Below, one piece after another: positions 57,449 through 64,000 of a stretch of 64,000 nucleotides of DNA. The notes below the pieces were generated by a model that searched no databases, had not been told where the DNA came from, and was given only the letters and a program-made list of their open reading frames with translations. The position numbers were made by a program, and so were the translations under genes. How positions within the stretch are numbered: the first letter of the stretch is position 1; each line of letters starts with the position of its first letter. Source of the DNA: Pyrrhosoma nymphula. Lineage: Eukaryota; Arthropoda; Insecta; Odonata; Coenagrionidae. The stretch is from assembly GCA_963573305.1 (NCBI GenBank), contig OY754338.1:17730192-17794191 (forward strand), read 5' to 3'.

Positions 57449-59394
57449 TCCTCAATCATGTCCCAAGGCAAAGAACTCAACCCACGCGTAGTCACTTCAT
57501 CCAGAAACTGCTCCCCTCATTAGCGGCAAAGACCCCCAACTCCCCCGATGCGCCGGGGTTCTCGAATTCAGAGACCAATTACCCCCTTTAAATATTTTTC
57601 TCTCCCCCGGATCCCACCCCCTTCGGTGAAATTACTCCCACCCTCATCACCATCCAAAGCCCCTTTCAACTCACCCCCCTCCCCCAACCAGCCGCCGCAT
57701 CTCGTCGGCTCAGGTGCCCCCGCCCGCATTATTTCGCTTTCCGCCCGTCTTATGTTTCACCCGCCGCTCGTCGACCTCACTCCAATTTCATCGCCCTTCA
57801 ATTCGGTTCCCCGAGCCCCTCAAGGGCCGGTTCCGTGGGGGAAAGAAATGGCACAAAATTAACGTCATTGTGTACTTAAAAGTCTCGTTGGATTATGCAG
57901 AATAGCGTGCGACTCAAATTACATGGGGATACTATTCTACGGTGGTTTCCGCTATCACTTCATGGTTATTCCACTAAAAATGCCTAACGAAATAGTGTCG
58001 TTCATTGGGGTCGACTACTGATATAAAATATTTCGAATCAATTAACAAACGAGTTTATAAAATGTTTTTGTCGTAAAACATTTGCAGTGATCCTGTTTAT
58101 CTCTTAGAATTCATTTTTGGTTAAAGTGATTGCCACAGAGTATCATTGAAACTATTTCGCAACCGAAAGAGAATCAAAACGAAACAGTCCCGTTAAAAAC
58201 CTTGTTGAGGACAACAGCTACAAGAGGCACACCAAACAACAGGCGATCGATTGGCGATGTAACAACATGGGTAGTAGTTCTCTATTCTATGTAATAATCA
58301 TCAATACTACATACTCCTTGTAGACTCCTTAGTAATAAGAAATGTTTCACTTAAATAAAGAAACAATTTCATTTGGAATCATGAATGATAGGTACTTCAC
58401 AGTTCTAATTCTACCTGCAATGACGGGTGGACATGTGTTGGCTGAATAAACCAGCAACCGCCTGCAACAGATTCAAATCCAACAAATAGTTTATAACATC
58501 AACGCAGCCACACTTGCAATGCAGCTGGAACGGAATAGAAGACCAAACAGCTTCAGCTTCATCAGTTCCCGTTGCACAGCACAGAGCGCAATAGCGCGGC
58601 GCTGCTGCGGCACGATCACGAAACTAACCTGTTGTTTGCAAGAGTTATTTGAAACAGTTGTCTGACCAGAAAAATTAAAACGCATCCTTTGCAAGCATTA
58701 GGCAAACAGAATTTATTAGGCGTGCTTTTCTTTTAGATTTTTTACAGTTTATTTTTGTAGTTAGTTTCAGCAATTCTAATAGACTAATATGGGTTTCATC
58801 TAAATAAAACCAAATAGTTTTAATAATTAGTGGAATAATGTCTGCTGGATTGATAAGCTTTGCCATCTACAGAGATTGGTTCTTCTGACAGTAGCTGCAG
58901 CAGCACTATTTATAAATTTTGGTTCGAAGACTTGCTTCCTTCATTGAATAATTATTAGTGTAGGTATATGTGCCTAGTAACTACCTAGTTTTAAATCCTG
59001 AAGTATGCTGAGGAGGTCTTAAAAATTTAATTAAATACGCGTTATATAGTGATTGTATCAAACGAATTGTTTTTGGAAATTCAATATCAAACTGTGGGAA
59101 AATTTAAAGATGAGTTAGTATACTCTATGCTCTAATTTAATTAAAAAACTAAAGGACGGCAGTCTGGTTTTTGTAGCACCCTTTAACATTTGTACATATT
59201 CAATATCGCGTGGTATGAGGTACCTTTGCGAAAATCATTGGCCTTATTTTATCAAAATATTAACAAGTTGGCTTGGTTTTTAAAGAGAGGTGTTTATTAA
59301 AGTTTTACAGTTATTGCATCATATTACGTGCAGTTAATGCCTGTCTTGTGTGCCATATTTCTTTAAATGTTGAGAACTATTGAAATTAGAACGC
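57449..59394. other. Region without recognisable gene
   Basis: 57480-57860 is C-rich, producing a P/S-rich 104-codon plus ORF that is not called. Minus ORFs at 58491-58866 (67 and 63 codons) show no recognised domain. Remainder AT-rich. Confidence 0.4.
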
Positions 59395-60369
59395 AATTAG
59401 CTCTGATGTAGTTAAAGTGACATTAGGTGTCCCGCAAGGAAGCGTGATCGGACCCCTTTTGTTCATTATATACATTAATTATCTTTGCTCTCGAATTAGC
59501 AGTAAAATACGTCTATTTGCCGACGACGCTGTCATCTATCGTGAAATTAGTGATCGCTCTGACTTTGAAACTCTATCATCGGATTTAAACAACGTTCATG
59601 TGTGGAGCCAAGAGTGGGGACTCAAACTTAATCTGAGCAAATGCACGGCGGTACATTTCTTGCGGAGGTCGTCCAACTATTCCCATGTATATGCTGTGGA
59701 TGGTGTTAACATAAAGGCGACAGATGAAGTGAAGTATCTAGGAGTTACGATAACTTCGGACCTATCGTGGGGAACACATATACGAAATATTTGTGGCAGA
59801 GCTCTGAAGAAGCTAGGATTCGTCAAGTGTATTGTGGGAAGATTTTCGGATGAACAAGTAAAAGAGAGGTGCTATTTCGCACTCGTCCGGCCACACCTTG
59901 AATATGCAGCGAGCATATGGGATCCGGTGCAGAAAGACTTAGTCCGGGAACTTAATAAAATACAAAGGAAAGCTGCGCGATTCGTCAAAAACAGCTACGG
60001 GCGTACAGGCAGCGTTACACAGATGTTAAACGAATTAGGCTGGGAGCCGCTAGAGACTCGGAGGCTGCGCGCTAGGCTTAGATTGCTTGAACAATTGAGA
60101 ATAGATATCTTTCAGAGCGACACGGATAACATCATATTAGAACCCCACTATATTTCCAGGTCCGACAGAAACGAAAAATTAAGAGAGATATTTTACCGAA
60201 CGGATAGGTAGTGGAATTCGTTTTTCCCCCGAACAATAAGGGACTATAATAAATGCTAGGCGTAATTTCATTAGAGTGTGTCCATTTTATAAGTAAACGG
60301 CTGGTGTCCTAACACCCCCCGCCACACGCCTATACGGGCGGCTTGCGGGGTAATATGTAGATGTAGAAG
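59395..60369 (+). mobile_element. LINE, 5'-truncated, relatively young
   Basis: Begins mid-RT near 59395, runs through the end of ORF2 and a 155 bp 3'UTR to a ...GGTAATATGTAGATGTAG terminus. The same 3' end is found at 4.2, 22.2 and 26.7 kb. The 3'UTR includes CACCCCCCGCCACACGCC with a GC-rich hairpin (GGCGGCTTGCGGGG). Its RT patch at 59839-59995 has a 98.7% identical twin at 2976. Confidence 0.9.
59417..60211 (+). CDS. LINE reverse transcriptase, C-terminal 264 codons
   Basis: Uninterrupted frame that is open upstream of the annotated ATG (SSDVVKVTLGVPQGS), so the ATG is not a real start. Motifs in order: GVPQGSVIGPLLFIIYIN, RLFADDAVIYRE (catalytic FADD), WGLKLNLSKCTAVHF, VKYLGVTITSDLSW, FALVRPHLEYAASIWDP, RKAARFVKNSYGR and LGWEPLETRRLRARL. 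These identify a non-LTR retrotransposon RT of the broad CR1/L2/I/Jockey group; I do not assign a clade. Function in the full element: target-primed reverse transcription. Lacking the endonuclease and first RT blocks, this copy cannot act alone, but the intact frame shows recent insertion. Confidence 0.9.
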   Translation: MTLGVPQGSVIGPLLFIIYINYLCSRISSKIRLFADDAVIYREISDRSDFETLSSDLNNVHVWSQEWGLKLNLSKCTAVHFLRRSSNYSHVYAVDGVNIKATDEVKYLGVTITSDLSWGTHIRNICGRALKKLGFVKCIVGRFSDEQVKERCYFALVRPHLEYAASIWDPVQKDLVRELNKIQRKAARFVKNSYGRTGSVTQMLNELGWEPLETRRLRARLRLLEQLRIDIFQSDTDNIILEPHYISRSDRNEKLREIFYRTDR

Positions 60370-63300
60370 TTTCTGATAAACAAAACAATTAGAGATATTG
60401 GATCCACTGATAAACATATCCACGTTAATTCTTCTGAGTGACGTGTATTGTGCTCACATGGTTTGTACTACTACGCTCATGGGTGCATAATCTACCAAAT
60501 ATCTCTTTCGCCTCCATCGTATATTATAAAAGAAACGTGTAAGAGATATGAGTGTAAATCTATTATGAAGTAGAATCATTGATCATACGGTAACATGGTT
60601 CCACCAACTGGTAGTTAAGTGGAGTAAAAATCATATTTTTCTCTCAATTGATCAGTATTAAGCTCACCTACAAACTTTGAGATAAAATATCACATTGACT
60701 CAAATTGCGTAAAAATGTTTCACTACATCAAATAAACATAGATGCGATGCTACAAGAATAATTACTATCGCATATCAAACCTCGGTTGTGTATTCGTGAG
60801 ATTGATTATACCATCCGAATTGCTCGAGAATCGATATTATCCGAAAGACTTTTTTTTTTACCACTTTTCAAACGTTTGTCTGGTTTTTTGAGGAATTAAC
60901 TTTCCGACAAACGCTATATACAACGGTCTTTTATAAATCCAACAGGTATTATGTGACTTAGATGTCAATGATGAAAAAACGAGAAGTCATTTAGTTTTTA
61001 CACGGAGAGTAAAGTTATAATGATTGCATCAGAGAAAATCGTATTTTCCCTTTCGCAAAATTCGCTAGTATACTTTGAAAATCAGGTTATATTTGAAATT
61101 GTTGTTTCTGCGAAATAAAATGAAAAAGTCTATGGAATTCAATGTATTCAACTTATTGCATCTGCCGGCCTATATGTAATTCACGAATTCTCATTCAAGC
61201 ATGTGTGCTCGTATTGCAATCGGATAACAAAATAAATATTCCAATCAGAATGATGAAAAATGAATTTTTTATTTAATGAGATAATAATTGAAATATATTC
61301 ATGATTATTAAAACATGCAAGCTTGAAAATATTTACAGATTATATAATTTGACCTCTGTAATACGTTCAGTAGCACAATAGAACACTAAAGCCAAGACTG
61401 AAGGTCGTGGGCTTACGCATCACGAGTTTTTATGTATTTTCCTTGAAATGATTCCTAAATTAAACGAGGTGACTTGGTCTCAACCCCTGGGCCTTCTGAA
61501 ACCTTGAACTACTATTTAGGGACATAAAGGGATGCTGTAATTAATAGCTGGAAGTCATATTTGTATGTAGTCGCATTCTTTTTTTGGCCTTGCCAATTTC
61601 AATCTAGAAATCCATTAATAGGATAATGACTTACGCCAAATTCGGATGCTACTAAAGCTATTAAAATTAAACAAGAAATTATGCACATCTTGACACCTTC
61701 ACGTTGTGCACGCATCGTCTAAATAATTGGTTCCCGGAGAGACTCGGTGCTCAGAGCACAGAGCAAGCATCACCTCTTCCAGCATTCCCTTGCCTATGAA
61801 TCGCTTCCACGAATGATTCGGGTGAACAAAAGAATCAGGTGGTTTACGGAAGTCACTCGAAATGAAATCCACCGAAATGTAACTGCGGGGTGCGAGGTTT
61901 TATCCCGCCTATGTTCTTAGGGGAATTAATCTCTCCTCGCTTCCACAACCATTACATTTCGAAGCCGCTGAGGTTTTAGGCTTTGGCACCCTTCACGCCT
62001 CTCTGAAAAGGGGCGCCCTTGAAGGAGGGGGTCTCTCCCTTTACCCTCTTCTGCTCCGCACACCCCTTCGTGTGAATGTAAAGGAGTAGGTGAGAGGCAG
62101 GGGTATGGAGAAAGGGAGCAAAGGGCTGCTGTGGCAATGCATGCGACCAGTACGTTTTCCCTCACTCATTAAACACACAAATATATAATACTAAGAAAAT
62201 TATTACGAATGCTAGAAACTGAGTACTACATCACTGATTTGAAATTAAATTTAGTCGATTTACATTGCTTTAAGAGACAGTATTTGACGAGTTTTGGGCT
62301 AAAAAACTGATTACCAATTTGGGTCGAAGAATAACCTCGGTTTTACGAAACTGAACGAAATTAAATCTGATTATCATTGAATAATATGATGTAGTCGCAA
62401 GGTACAAAATCCCTTAGTGGTTATCTTGAATCAATGGATCAATGGCAGACGAGTTAACTTTGTGGAAGTTCATCTTAATAAAAATAAAGAGAGCTTAGTA
62501 ATTTTCCACACTTTTTTCCACTTGTCTTTCCAGTGTGAAATAAGGAATACTTTCAGTGGCGGGATTCTGTGACAACGTTAGGTTTGCTTTCACTTTTTCA
62601 ATACAGATATGCGGAAGGTAAATTCCCAGTACTTCACTGACTTATGGAACAAGAAAGAAAGCAATTTCACGAAAGAATTCAACTTTTGTGGGTGAGATAT
62701 GGTAAAACGGCATGTCAATTAATTATAAAAAATTCGGTACTGTAAGTTTTATTTTAAATCCGTATCGGGCGGTACCAAATTATATTTCATTTATTAAAAT
62801 ATCATGAACGTGTTATGAACTTTTCATTTGCCCTTCCTCAATTTATCCTCCACTATTTATAATCATCAACTTCGTCTGTTTACCAACATCTCTGCAACCC
62901 GAAAACTATTTGAGAATACCCTTCCAAAGTAGGTACACCACGGAACACCTGTTTTCCAAGAAAAACAGTATGATGAAATAACTTAAAAAGGTGGTCAACA
63001 AAATGCAAATTTCTTAATAGCACCTATCAGATTTAAAGGGTATCGAAAAATTGACTGGATGAGAAATAATGCCATGTTCAGGAAACATAGTGGTGTTATT
63101 TTTCTAGTAAACTTAAACTTTTGATTACTAAGCCACTAAGTTTGAGGCTTATAAGTCATAGAGAGTTCACAAGGCCAACTATCGTCAAGTTAATGAGAGC
63201 GATAATGATGGGATAGTGTATCCATATCAGTTATCATGTGGAGGAAGTATTAAATTAGGTCCTATAAAATCGGGAATCGGTCACACCTATGCCTGAAAGA

Positions 63301-63389
63301 TGTAATAAGCAAAAAGGCAGCCAAAGCTTTGAATCTTTATTTAAAGATAGCAACATCGGTAAATGTAAACATTTTGAGTCTTAATCAGC
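60370..63389. other. Region without recognisable gene
   Basis: AT-rich. Around 61920-62160 a slightly GC-richer stretch yields a 79-codon minus ORF without domain. Confidence 0.5.
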
Positions 63390-64000
63390 AGTAATCAATC
63401 TGAAGATTGGTTTGATTCAGCTCTTTACTTTTTTCTTATATCAGCCAAGCGCTTCATTCCCACATGAGTGGGAAAGTACATAATTCTTGGTATTCTTGCC
63501 ACATAATTCATAAAGCGCCACATAATTCTTGGTATTTCTTCAATTATTCTTCCAATTTATTCCTTCTTCCATTAATGTAACCATTATTACCACACATCCA
63601 CTGCTTTCAATTATATTTGCTGTGCTGTCCTTGGTTCGCCGCCAGATAAGATCAATGCTCCAATGATGTGCTTTCATGAGGTGCTTCCTTACTTCCAAGT
63701 GCGTTGCTGGCAGTTAGCAGACTCTCCTGGTATAAAAGCTTCTTTATTTTGGCTACTCTGCTCACAATATCTATCTTGCTTCTTCCTTCTTTTGTGATCC
63801 TACCTCCAAATCATTAATATTGTTCTACTTGCGCAAGGTTGTACCTTCCATGTTTGCCGGCGACTTTCTACCTTATTTCTTCCACAAAACAATATTTTCG
63901 TTTTCTTTAAATTAACCTTCCAGTGTTATTTATTCATAATCTTGTCTTTACAGTACCGAAATTTGGTATTCGGATCATCTTTCTTTTCTTTTGGGATTGC
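63390..64000 (-). pseudogene. RTE-like LINE fragment, continues past window
   Basis: Minus strand: near the window edge WKVNLKKTKILFCGRNKVES resembles the W.M.IN..KTKVM block after the RT catalytic centre. Further on, IVSRVAKIKKLF and ESLLTASNALGS match the I..RI..AK.AF...K.LLT pattern. Its presumed 3' end (63390-63430) carries CAATCTTCAGATTGATTA. Several frameshifts. Assignment to RTE or a sister clade is by pattern; the rest of the element lies beyond 64000. Confidence 0.6.

Noticed and set aside
58491..58866. Two adjacent minus ORFs as a transposase
   Set aside because: No catalytic or DNA-binding motif could be recognised; sequence similarity only impressionistic.
1..64000. CRISPR arrays, bacterial operons, rRNA or tRNA genes
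   Set aside because: No regularly spaced repeats, Shine-Dalgarno-led gene strings, rRNA blocks or full cloverleafs were seen; the sequence is eukaryotic.

Overview
This is a 64 kb, AT-rich, intron/intergenic-style stretch of an animal genome, most likely an arthropod and probably an insect with a large repeat-rich genome. I infer this from the repeat families: Penelope-like elements (PLEs) with GIY-YIG nucleases and hammerhead ribozymes, several non-LTR (LINE) families, hAT and piggyBac relics and many small inverted-repeat elements. Most ORFs are under 100 codons. No intact host gene, rRNA or true tRNA gene can be supported, and there is no bacterial-style operon structure. The one weak host-gene candidate is a signal-peptide ORF at 27589-27693.

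Layout. 1-5 kb: LINE pieces, namely a nearly undamaged internal patch at 2976-3132 and an old 3' half at 3325-4288. 5.9-6.1 kb: a TTAA-flanked piggyBac-type MITE. 7.1-7.7 kb: a PLE nuclease end with a 226 bp inverted copy of itself and a hammerhead core. 8.8-10 kb: two terminal-inverted-repeat (TIR) elements. 13.3-15.7 kb: palindromes, a hammerhead hairpin and a second PLE (reverse transcriptase, GIY-YIG nuclease, TATA-like box, ribozyme). 17-34 kb: sparse, with MITEs, LINE 3' tails and an isolated well-folded hammerhead at 32.5 kb. 35.2-36.9 kb: a piggyBac relic, followed by another hammerhead at 37.05 kb. 39.4-41.2 kb: the 5' half (ORF1 plus start of the endonuclease) of a LINE. 41.3 kb: a hammerhead inside a 35 bp inverted repeat. 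43.37-45.33 kb: a decayed hAT transposon. 45.4-47.3 kb: three more hammerhead-like loci. 49.1-49.9 kb: a third PLE fragment with a palindromic pair of ribozyme-like cores. 52.8 kb: a LINE C-terminal tail. 59.4-60.4 kb: the best preserved LINE reverse transcriptase. 63.4-64 kb: an RTE-like LINE on the minus strand.

The most interesting theme is the density and variety of hammerhead ribozyme motifs: at least five good cores and several decayed ones, in about four sequence families on both strands. Two of them (41.3 and 46.5 kb) sit at the centre of long, nearly perfect inverted repeats whose arm sequences are unrelated to each other. This suggests an insertion mechanism that copies the flanking target DNA in inverted orientation around a solo ribozyme. 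In two PLE copies a TATA-like box lies 25-35 nt upstream of the ribozyme. Hammerheads in PLEs are known; the solo ribozymes within locus-specific inverted repeats are the part I would examine first.
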